Shown here: positions 24,347 to 33,400 of the stretch, in pieces
Position numbering within the stretch: the stretch's first letter is position 1
Layout of the letters: each line of letters begins with the position of its first letter
Origin: a virus
Virus record (IMG/VR): IMGVR_UViG_3300042469_000068
Coordinates: 1 to 64,000 of that record
DNA: 64,000 nt
Direction: 5' to 3' (one strand)
Position numbers and translations under genes: made by a program
Notes under the pieces: generated by a model
The model's input: the letters and a program-made list of their open reading frames with translations, nothing else
Database searches by the model: none
Told to the model about the DNA's origin: nothing

Positions 24347-25819
24347 TTATTCTGCGTCAAAGAAGAACATATGCCACAGTCTAGCATCATCCATAGTTAT
24401 GCCAAAATATTCGCTGGCAGCATGGATGCATCCGCCGTCAAAGATGACCAATCTATTGAATATGTTTCCGAACTTATCAACTCTTTCAAATGGAGTTCCA
24501 TCAAGGTGGTTGCTACCATAGAAAACTTCATTGATGCGTGGACTAGAGTTATGATGAACTCTACTCTTTTTATGCATGAAAGTAGATGTTCCACACGATG
24601 GCGGAGCATCTGGTGTTAGAAAGATCATAGCAGCATATTTTTGGAAGTCACAGTGATATACTACTGGTTCTCCTGCGGTATTGAGTTGGAATCTACCATT
24701 CATACCATAGTCTTCCCACTTGGTAATTTTCATATTTAAAATAGATTCGAATGATCTCTTGACTTCAGGAAAAAGAAACTGCTTAACTGTTCTTTTTCCT
24801 ATAAACCCACGACCAAAACCACCTTCGACATATTCTTGCTGCTGCGCGAAAGCCCGAATAGCAAGAGGATCTGAATAGAAGTTGTCTACTATAAAGGCTC
24901 TCTTGTTCATGCCTTTGTTCACATTGAACATTAATTCTTGTTCAGTGGGCTTAGGCTTTTCAGGTTCTGGAAGAGGATGATGAGCCTTATTCTCATACAC
25001 TGGTCTATGAACTATGTTCTTAAGGGGATTCTCGTTCTCTTTTATATCAACAAAGTTATACAACTTGGCCTCTGGATTTGAATTGATCCAGAATTCATCT
25101 CTATATCTGTTAGATCCTATTATCGATCTAACATCTCCTAAATTATCTAGAAAACTGTTCCACCAATTTAGATTTGAAGGATCACCGAGAGTTCTCAGAT
25201 AGCTTGATTTTGCCCACCAAGTATTACCAGCAAAATGTGGTATAAGATATGTTTGGTAATTGAAACTGGCTACATCATATGTATCAAGAGCTTTATGTAA
25301 TGTTTTCCAATTTTCAATTGCTCCCCAATTTAAAAATTGTCTAGAAAGATATGTTGACTTTTGATATTGATTATCATATGCCCACTTAACATTGTTGTTA
25401 TCTCTTGCCTCATACAGTCCTCTCAAACTGAAAGTTATACCACGCGCATGAAAATACAAAATCTTCATGTCTTCTTTTTGAGCCATATTATAGATTTTAC
25501 TATGGGTATAGGATTCAGTATTTTTATTTCCGCCATGATTGCCTTGATTTTTTGTAAAATCAGGATAGTGGTTCAACATATCTTGATCTGAAACAAAAGG
25601 ATCTGGTACTTCCTCGATTACCGCTTTCTTAAAATAAGAATTAGCTAGAACACTAAACCACTTTGTTTTCCAATAACTGTTGCTGACACATGTGATATAC
25701 ATTTCATCTGTAGCATCAAATAGACCCGAATCTACAGCACAGGAAAACTGTTCATTAACAATTGATGACCAATGACCCAGATCGTCCAAATAGATATGAT
25801 AAAATAGTACTGTCTTCAT
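24347..25819 (-). CDS. Glycosyltransferase-like plus 2OG-Fe(II) oxygenase-like fusion
   Basis: 490 residues from the ATG at 25819. Residues 1 to about 280 are alpha/beta with a FHARGI and NWKTLHKALDTYDVASFNY pattern resembling uncharacterised GT-like proteins of capsule clusters. Residues about 300-490 (FIVDNFYSDPLAIRAFAQ, VVYHCDFQKYAAMIFL with an HxD, then IFDGGCIHAASEYFG with the distal His and a RLWHMFF arginine) match the DUF6445 group of 2-oxoglutarate/Fe-dependent oxygenase folds. It might hydroxylate a sugar or protein acceptor. Separated from the hsp20 promoter by a few bases. Confidence 0.7.
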   Translation of the reverse strand: MKTVLFYHIYLDDLGHWSSIVNEQFSCAVDSGLFDATDEMYITCVSNSYWKTKWFSVLANSYFKKAVIEEVPDPFVSDQDMLNHYPDFTKNQGNHGGNKNTESYTHSKIYNMAQKEDMKILYFHARGITFSLRGLYEARDNNNVKWAYDNQYQKSTYLSRQFLNWGAIENWKTLHKALDTYDVASFNYQTYLIPHFAGNTWWAKSSYLRTLGDPSNLNWWNSFLDNLGDVRSIIGSNRYRDEFWINSNPEAKLYNFVDIKENENPLKNIVHRPVYENKAHHPLPEPEKPKPTEQELMFNVNKGMNKRAFIVDNFYSDPLAIRAFAQQQEYVEGGFGRGFIGKRTVKQFLFPEVKRSFESILNMKITKWEDYGMNGRFQLNTAGEPVVYHCDFQKYAAMIFLTPDAPPSCGTSTFMHKKSRVHHNSSPRINEVFYGSNHLDGTPFERVDKFGNIFNRLVIFDGGCIHAASEYFGITMDDARLWHMFFFDAE

Positions 25820-25821
25820 AA

Positions 25822-27984
25822 TTAAATTTCCACATCTGTTCTGTAACAAAGTTTCTTAAAGATTGCCGTAGAGCCTACCGAATGAATAGGCACGAATCCT
25901 ATCTTTTCTAAGAACTTAGGTACATTTTCAACTTGACCCCAATCAACATCATCGACAATACAGTATCCATTCAGTTCAACATTCACAGCATACTTTTTCG
26001 CATCGCGTAGAGCTTGATCGGTATGCTGACCATCGATATGTAGCAAGTTAATATTCTTTAGTTCAGGAGCATTATCACTTGTTTCTTTGAGTGTTACAAC
26101 ATATTCGTCTAATTCAAATTCCTTAATTACCGTCTTAAACAATTGAAATTTTTCTTGTAGATTGATTTGACTCCAATATTCATAGTGCGGACCCTCATAT
26201 CCTTTGGTCGCTTCTTCATTTGTCCAAGGATCAATGGCATAGATTTGACCTTTGTAATTTCTCTTTAATTCCAAAGCAACAGGCAAAATACTCTTACCCG
26301 CATAAACTCCAATTTCAACGCAGATAGGATTGTCAACATCTCTACAAATTTCATCTACATAGTCGATTAAACATCCGGCCTTGTCGAGTGAAATCCATCC
26401 CCATTCGCCATACTTCGCATCATATTCTGGATATATTCTTTCAATCTTATGTTTCGTTTGATTTTTTGATGTCGGCTCATAAGTTGGAAATAAAAACTCT
26501 TTAACTGTAGGTAATTCAAAAATTATAGAAGGCAAATCTTCAATAGGATACTTTTTGAGGATTCTATTTTTTTCAGCACTGACTCCCATCGATCCTTCTT
26601 CGATAAGAACATTGTCGATGTAATCCATTTTCTTTACGGAAGCAACTTTACCGTTTACCGATGATGTGGTAAAAGTATCATCATAGTGAACAAAGGTCTT
26701 ATACTTGTGCTTGACAACATCTCTGCCGCCCATAGAACTAAAATGCCATCCCAAGTCCTGTATCATTTGATCGTTTTGTGTTACATAGTTTATAGGGAAA
26801 GGATTATTTACATTGGTTCTCATTTGTGCTGGAGTGGCTCTTCTCAAATGCTGTCTTGTTGTGATAACAGCGCCAGTCCATTCAGCGGGTGTATTCGAAT
26901 CTCTATTGTAAACACGATAGTCAGCTCTACCTTCAAGCAATACCATTGGAATTCTTATGATACAATTTTGATTTTGCTTAACAATAGAAGACATGAATTC
27001 TATTGCTTGTGGCTTAATAATCTCATCAGCATCACTAATGATAAAGACCGTATCGTCGTTATAACTGTCCAGTACAGAAACAAGAGAATCAATGCCCATA
27101 CGCTCTCTAACCTTTGCTTTTAGAGTATTGATGTTATCGATGTTGTAGGAAGCATTAACTCTATCGATATCTTCTATAACAAGATTTTCTGTTTCTGGAA
27201 TATCCACCTTAATAATTCTAATATTGAGATGATCACATCCTATTTCTCTTAGAACGTTTTCAAGTTGATATTCCATAGGCGCGCCACTATGACTCTTATT
27301 ACATTCGGAAATAACAAACTCATCAACATGGTCTTTTAGTATATTAAGTCTCAGTCGAAGAATTTCTTTCATCGTTGGTGCATAGAATGTGAAACAATCT
27401 ACAGTTTTGATTTGTTCTGGGCCAAGTTTAGATTCAATAGTGCTCATATAATTATCAACCTCTTCTCTATGAGAATTATCCATGTCATTCCAATATAATC
27501 TTTTCAATCTTTTGAATAGTCTTCTAGACCTTTCATTTTTACCATACCACCATGATGCGATTGCTTCGTGATAATATAATCCCCATCTACCAGGATAGTC
27601 TGATCCTATATCTGAATATGAGTTTTCTTTACAGTTGCGTTGTGCCATACTACACATTAGAAAAGAGTCAGCATAGTTCTGTTCGGAATTATAATTTCTT
27701 GCTAGAAGATAATATGCCTCTGGTCTATCAGGGCAAAGATCGATAGCATTTCGATACATAGACTTAACAGTATAGTTTCTGTTTTTCTGTTTTTCAAAAC
27801 ATCTACCAACTCTCAACAAACATTCATATGATAGAAGATTGTCTTTTGATCTTTCAGCCGCGCGTAGTAGATACGATACAGCAGCCGCAGTCTGTCCAAT
27901 CTTTTCATATTCGAGACCCATCTTGTAGTTAAGAATTGGGTTTTCGGTATCCATAATATATTCAATAAGCAAAGACTCAAGCAT
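25822..27984 (-). CDS. Three-domain protein: TPR, GT17-like glycosyltransferase, methyltransferase
   Basis: 720 residues. About 1-180 contain TPR-like helical pairs (YLLRAAERS, RSMYRNAIDLCPDRPEAYYLLARNY-type repeats). About 195-480 open DCFTFYAPTMKEILRLRLN, then DEFVISECNKSHSG and FIISDADEIIKP, the pattern of GT17 beta-1,4-GlcNAc transferases. About 540-715 form a SAM domain with CVEIGVYAGKSILPVA and HIDGQHTDQALRDAKKY. A single chain that binds partners, glycosylates and methylates is rare. AAGGA nine bases upstream supports this start, which overlaps the next gene's stop by eight bases. Confidence 0.85.
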   Translation of the reverse strand: MLESLLIEYIMDTENPILNYKMGLEYEKIGQTAAAVSYLLRAAERSKDNLLSYECLLRVGRCFEKQKNRNYTVKSMYRNAIDLCPDRPEAYYLLARNYNSEQNYADSFLMCSMAQRNCKENSYSDIGSDYPGRWGLYYHEAIASWWYGKNERSRRLFKRLKRLYWNDMDNSHREEVDNYMSTIESKLGPEQIKTVDCFTFYAPTMKEILRLRLNILKDHVDEFVISECNKSHSGAPMEYQLENVLREIGCDHLNIRIIKVDIPETENLVIEDIDRVNASYNIDNINTLKAKVRERMGIDSLVSVLDSYNDDTVFIISDADEIIKPQAIEFMSSIVKQNQNCIIRIPMVLLEGRADYRVYNRDSNTPAEWTGAVITTRQHLRRATPAQMRTNVNNPFPINYVTQNDQMIQDLGWHFSSMGGRDVVKHKYKTFVHYDDTFTTSSVNGKVASVKKMDYIDNVLIEEGSMGVSAEKNRILKKYPIEDLPSIIFELPTVKEFLFPTYEPTSKNQTKHKIERIYPEYDAKYGEWGWISLDKAGCLIDYVDEICRDVDNPICVEIGVYAGKSILPVALELKRNYKGQIYAIDPWTNEEATKGYEGPHYEYWSQINLQEKFQLFKTVIKEFELDEYVVTLKETSDNAPELKNINLLHIDGQHTDQALRDAKKYAVNVELNGYCIVDDVDWGQVENVPKFLEKIGFVPIHSVGSTAIFKKLCYRTDVEI

Positions 27985-28951
27985 AAATAAATTCCTTAAT
28001 CACATTCACATCCGTCTTTAATACATATGCGACATTATCTTGAAAGCCAAATGTTATGAAGATATCATTATCTCTTTTAGCAAGCCCGCAGGCAAATTCT
28101 ATCTTTGCTTCCATGAACGAGAACTCTTTCGATCTATGTATTGGTTCCCAGTCCTTACTCCAGTAGATGAATCGATGACGATATGTTCCATCTTTTCTTC
28201 CTTGGGCACTAACATATAGATTTGTTTCATGGATGAGTGCTAGATATCCGTCTTCAAATGGAATAACTTGACCGCCGCCGCGTTGATCTCTATCAAAGAA
28301 TATTTTGTTTCCTAAGAAACTTGTCACGCAACTCCTATCTTCAGGATCTGCTTTAACGATTTCTACTGGATTACACCACTTCAAATAATGATACGGCATA
28401 TCTGTTATAGGCATCCAGTTCTTTTCACAGTAAGAACCATCACCATTTGGTGCAGGAATACGGAATCGAGAAATCTCTTTGACACCACTCTCAGAAATTT
28501 CTATCTCTGAAAGTTCCATACGACCTTCACCATTAGTTTTCACATCTCTTCTAACACCAGAAATATATAGCTTATCATTCCATCTAACTATTCTAGCATC
28601 TTCTAATCCAACAAATTCCCATACAGGTTTAATATCAAATGCGCTTGTATCAACTTTGTGACAGTATTTAAAAGATAAGTCTTCGTTCAACTCACCGAGA
28701 TAGTTTGTTGTTGTAAGACTTACATCATTTTCAGGATTGAGATAGACTAGAGGACCCCAAGTATGTTCAAAACGATTTAGCTCGGAATGATATAGAGTAT
28801 ATTGGCAGTGTCGAACATTAACTAAAATCTTATCGCCATCAACATATACGCTTGGATTAAACAGACCTGTTCCATTTGTAAGTGAGGAATCTAACAGAAG
28901 CGGTTTGACAATACCGCCATTATTCAAAACATACTTCGCAAAGTGGATCAT
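27977..28951 (-). CDS. GH130-like five-bladed beta-propeller protein
   Basis: 324 residues. TGLFNPSVYVDGDKILVNVRH, VGLEDARIVRWNDKLYISGVRRD and NWMPI with later QVIPFEDGYLALIH match GH130 phosphorylases and related propeller enzymes, which act on beta-linked mannosides. The conserved Asp/Glu pair of the ED-R motif is visible; I cannot confirm the phosphate-binding residues. It could trim the phage glycan or a host polysaccharide. It starts the upstream end of the glycan island and has its own promoter at 28981. Confidence 0.7.
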   Translation of the reverse strand: MIHFAKYVLNNGGIVKPLLLDSSLTNGTGLFNPSVYVDGDKILVNVRHCQYTLYHSELNRFEHTWGPLVYLNPENDVSLTTTNYLGELNEDLSFKYCHKVDTSAFDIKPVWEFVGLEDARIVRWNDKLYISGVRRDVKTNGEGRMELSEIEISESGVKEISRFRIPAPNGDGSYCEKNWMPITDMPYHYLKWCNPVEIVKADPEDRSCVTSFLGNKIFFDRDQRGGGQVIPFEDGYLALIHETNLYVSAQGRKDGTYRHRFIYWSKDWEPIHRSKEFSFMEAKIEFACGLAKRDNDIFITFGFQDNVAYVLKTDVNVIKEFIYA

Positions 28952-28980
28952 AATATACCTTCATTATAAAAATTCACACT

Positions 28981-29009
28981 ATTATATAGCAAACACTTTA
29001 TAGATGCAA
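28981..29009 (-). promoter_or_regulatory. Sigma70-like promoter for GH130-like and downstream glycan genes
   Basis: TTGCAT, 17-base spacer, perfect TATAAT on the minus strand in the 82-base gap after the adhesin gene. The -35 box is weak. The ribosome site AAGG lies before the gene start about 30 bases on. Confidence 0.5.
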
Positions 29010-29033
29010 GCTAATTATGATAGATATGACTTA

Positions 29034-30137
29034 TCAGGTTGTGTAGAATTGAAAAGCAATGGCTCCATTAAAGCCATCTATACCTGATCCTACTGTGTTT
29101 TTTCCATAACCACCTATACCATAATTATTCCAGTCTGGACCACCAAAATTTGGATAGGTATAAGATGTCTGGCCTACTGTGCCCGTCTGACCCGAAAGAC
29201 TGTATAGGAGATATGAGCCTGCAAAATAATTAGAGCCGCCACCGCCGCCACCACCGCCTTGGTTGGCAGACCAACCGCCGCCACCTCCACCGTACCAACC
29301 GGAACCGCCGCCACCTCCGCCGCCGCCTTCATTGCCGCGCTGGCCGCCACGACCGCCGCCGCCTGCGCCGCCGAGTGGACCAGTATTGTTGGCATATGCG
29401 GCAATACCACCTGCCAAAAATCCGCCGGTGCCGCCAGTGCCGCTTTGACCACTACCTCCAGTACCACTACCTCCAGCACCAGCAGTTCCTCCAGATGCCG
29501 CAGAACCTCCAGCCGAAGAACCGGTTGCTCCTGCATTCTGACCGGCCACACCGTTTGAGCTACCACCACCGCCAGGACCACCACTATCGTTAGAAGCAGA
29601 TCCAGTGCCGCCACCGCCGCCACCGCCGGCAATAATACAAATATAGGGTTGGCCAGCCCGCGAGTTATTTCTTACCCATGAAGCGCCTCCGCCGGATCCG
29701 CCTTCACCAGCAAATGGTGATACACCGGCAGCGTCTCCGCGAATTCCTTTACCACCAACATTAAAGGACAGAGTTTCGCCGGCAACCGCATCACATATGC
29801 CCCACACAAAACCACCAGCGCCGCCAGGCCCTGATACATTTAAAGAACCAGAACCTCTGCCTCCTGAACCACCTCCGCCACCCCATGCTTTTATACCAAC
29901 CAACAATGTTCCTGCTGGTACGACAAGAGTTGATTGACCGGCGGTAGTATATACTGTCGAATAAGCAGGAGGCCATGATTTACCCCAACCACTTGACATT
30001 GAAATAGGATTTACCCATTCACTAAACAATGTTCTTAGGTAAATATCACTCATAGCAATTGGAGTTTGACTTGCTCGACCAAACTCGGTGTTTACATTAT
30101 TGAGGCTAATTGCATTAGGTGATGTTGGTAGTACCAT
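29034..30137 (-). CDS. Glycine-rich tail-fibre adhesin
   Basis: 367 residues. The first 60 residues (LPTSPNAISLNNVNTEFGR, then SDIYLRTLFSEW) are the short tail-protein head found in many phages of alphaproteobacteria. Residues about 85-350 are mostly glycine, serine, alanine and asparagine in runs of G separated by aromatic turns (WYGGGGGGW, PFAGEGGSGGG). This resembles polyglycine-II sandwich adhesins such as T2-type gp38 and the tip of Salmonella phage S16. It probably binds the receptor at the end of the collagen-like fibre encoded just upstream (inference). Confidence 0.75.
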   Translation of the reverse strand: MVLPTSPNAISLNNVNTEFGRASQTPIAMSDIYLRTLFSEWVNPISMSSGWGKSWPPAYSTVYTTAGQSTLVVPAGTLLVGIKAWGGGGGSGGRGSGSLNVSGPGGAGGFVWGICDAVAGETLSFNVGGKGIRGDAAGVSPFAGEGGSGGGASWVRNNSRAGQPYICIIAGGGGGGGTGSASNDSGGPGGGGSSNGVAGQNAGATGSSAGGSAASGGTAGAGGSGTGGSGQSGTGGTGGFLAGGIAAYANNTGPLGGAGGGGRGGQRGNEGGGGGGGGSGWYGGGGGGWSANQGGGGGGGGSNYFAGSYLLYSLSGQTGTVGQTSYTYPNFGGPDWNNYGIGGYGKNTVGSGIDGFNGAIAFQFYTT

Positions 30138-30159
30138 TTATTTACAACTTACGCTTAAT

Positions 30160-30459
30160 CTATTCAACAATAACAGCATTAACTGAAGCTCTAGCAATAG
30201 CAATTGCTTCATTTGCTTCATAATTCATTACAATAGTTTTAATATTATCGATAGACATTTGGCGAACTTTTGCAAGCAACTCTTCAGGAGTAAGTTCCCT
30301 AGTTGTTGGTATCTGTCGCGTCTCAAGTTCGCCAGTTAACGGATTTGCTACTTCTTCTGTTATAGTTTCAAAGGCAGGACCAAAGTGCTTTCTTAAAGCT
30401 GCTCTAATTCTATCCATATGTTCATCTGCTACAGAAAATTCAATAGTAAAAGTTGCCAT
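30160..30459 (-). CDS. Hypothetical tail-associated protein
   Basis: 99 residues starting MATFTIEFSVADEHMDRI, with a two-part structure: a beta-strand start and a long helical C-terminus (SIDNIKTIVMNYEANEAIAI). Small proteins ending in such an alanine/glutamate helix are common beside tail-fibre genes of proteobacterial phages. No defined function. A TGAGGAAAA site supports the start. Lies between the adhesin and the giant fibre, so it may be a fibre accessory or chaperone. Confidence 0.6.
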   Translation of the reverse strand: MATFTIEFSVADEHMDRIRAALRKHFGPAFETITEEVANPLTGELETRQIPTTRELTPEELLAKVRQMSIDNIKTIVMNYEANEAIAIARASVNAVIVE

Positions 30460-30493
30460 TTATTTTTTTCCTCAATGAAAACGTTGACAGTTG

Positions 30494-33400
30494 TTATTTA
30501 TTTCTAAGTTCTTCTATTTGTTCTTGAAGATCATCAATCTTATTTGACATTTCTTTAATAGCTTCAATAAGCAGGGGCACAAGTTTATCATAAGCAACTG
30601 TTTTATATGGATCTCCATCAGGAGATATATGTACGCTATCACTTATAAGTTCAGGAGCAACATATGCTACTTCATGCGCGAGTATACCAAAGTCTGCTTT
30701 TCCAGGTGAACCCACTATATCTGGAAGGTCTTTCCACGTGAATCGAACGCCGTTGAGCTTCTTAATTTTATATAGAGAATTCTCAAGCGGTGTAATATTT
30801 TCTTTGAGACGAATATCCGAATACGCAGTAATATTACCTGCCGCTGTCATATCACCAGTTGCTAGATATACATACCATCTCCATGAAGATGCCGACCAAC
30901 CACCCATACCCATATATCCATCAGGACGAAGATGTAGTTTCGCGCCATATTGACCAGAACAATGAAAAGCGAGAACGGCTGCGGCAGCTTCGCCGGTACC
31001 GCCACCATTTTCTATCATAATTTGTCCGGAAGAATCATTTGATCCTGCTGTACTAGCACCAAAAGCACCAGCCCAGAACGTTTTATTATTATAAACTTTG
31101 ACTTGACTACTATTATTCATATAGATGCCGCCGCCGTGAGTTGAGCTAAACCAACCAGTATCACCGGTTGAACGGAACCAGTCTCCACAATTGAATGAAT
31201 TAGAATACGCATATCCTGTCGCAGCATTGAAACTTAGTTTTGTTGTTGTAACTTTAGGAACCTCAGAACTACCCGCAGCACCAACCATAACTGGATAAAG
31301 CGTTGTTGTAGTTGTATCGTTTGTTGCTGTAATAGTTGTTGCCCCGCCAACCTCGCCCATTGGACCAAAGTTAAGAGAGGTAAGACCGCCTCCTACATTG
31401 CTGAAAGAGCTATCAAGATATAACGCACTACCTATTGCTCTAGCAACAGTTCTTATAAGTGAACCATCTTTAAAATAACGAATATTTGCGCCATCGTATG
31501 TGATCGTGAAAGTTGAACCAATATGGCTGCCATGAGCACTAACATATACTCCACTTTCACGAATTTCACATTGATAGTCTGTACCTGGTCCATCACCAAG
31601 AAGGTACCAAGCATAGTCTGTACTTGCGAAACCAGCATCTGCGGCCGGATCAGAGTTAAGTCCAAAAATTACATCAGAATCGGCTTGCGATGCTGATGCT
31701 GTAACATAAACTCCTCTAGCATAACCTTGTTGAGAATACACTTGGCCATCAAATACATTATCGAAACCTGAAGTTTTAACAAATGTTGATGGACCGGTTT
31801 GTGTAACACCGCCTGTCATAATTGGAGTCCAACCAGGGGTACCAAATGCGCCCTGAAGACCTTGAATGCTTTGAGGACCTTGAATACCCTGAATACCTTG
31901 AAGACCCTGTATACCTTGAGAAGTGCCAGATGATCCTTGAATACTTAGACCTTGAATACCTTGAATACCCTGTATACCTTGAGAAGTGCCAGCGGGACCT
32001 TGAATACTTAGTCCTTGGATACCTTGAATACCCTGTATACCTTGAGAAGTGCCGGATGCTCCTTGAACACTTGCGCCTTGAATACCTTGACGACCTTGTA
32101 GTCCTTGTGTTCCTTGAGTGCCTTGAATGCCTTGAATGCCTTGAGTGCCCTGAATACCTTGACGACCCTGTATACCCTGATGACCTTGTATACCTAGAGT
32201 GCCTTGAGTGCCCTGAATACCTTGACGACCCTGTATACCCTGTATACCTTGAGAAGTGCCAGATGGTCCTTGGATACCCTGAGTGCTTTGAGTGCCCTGA
32301 ATACCCTGGAATCCATTAGCGCCTTGAGTTCCTTGGATACCTTGAGTGCCTTGACGACCCTGTATACCTTGAATACCTTGATGGCCTTGTATACCTAAAG
32401 TGCCTTGAATGCCTTGAATGCCATTAGCGCCCTGAATGCCTTGAATGCCTTGAGAAGTACCAGATGGTCCTTGGATACCCTGAATACTCTGAGTACCTTG
32501 AATGCCCTGACGACCCTGTATACCCTGTATACCTTGATGACCTTGTATACCTAGAGTGCCTTGAATACCCTGTATACCTTGGATACCTTGATTGCTTGTT
32601 CCTTGAATACCCTGGAACCCGTTAGCTCCTTGAATGCCTTGACGACCTTGAATACCTTGAGTTCCTTGAATACCTTGGAACCCGTTAGCGCCTTGAAGAC
32701 CTTGTATACCATTAGCGCCCTGGATGCCCTGAATACCTTGAATGCCTTGATTGCTTGTTCCCTGAATACCTTGGAACCCGTTAGCGCCTTGGATGCCTTG
32801 ACGACCTTGAATACCTTGATTGCTTGTTCCCTGAATACCTTGGAACCCGTTAGCTCCTTGAATGCCTTGAGTGCCTTGAAGTCCCTGGAATCCATTGGCA
32901 CCTTGAATGCCTTGACGACCTTGAATACCTTGAGTTCCTTGAATACCTTGGAATCCGTTAGCGCCTTGAATGCCTTGAGTGCCTTGGAATCCATTTGAGC
33001 CTTGGATGCCTTGAATGCCTTGAATACCTTGATTGCTTGTTCCCTGAATACCCTGGAATCCATTGGCACCTTGAATGCCTTGACGACCTTGAATACCTTG
33101 AGTTCCTTGAATACCTTGGAATCCGTTAGCACCTTGAGTTCCCTGAATACCTTGGAAACCATTGGCACCCTGAGTACCTTGGATACCCTGGAACCCGTTA
33201 GCTCCTTGGATGCCTTGACGACCTTGAAGTCCTTGTACACCTTGAATGCCCTGGAATCCGTTAGCACCTTGAATACCTTGAGTGCCATTAGCTCCTTGAG
33301 TTCCTTGGATGCCTTGACGACCTTGAAGTCCTTGTACACCTTGAATACCCTGGAATCCATTTGCGCCTTGAAGACCTTGTGTACCTTGAATACCTTGGAA

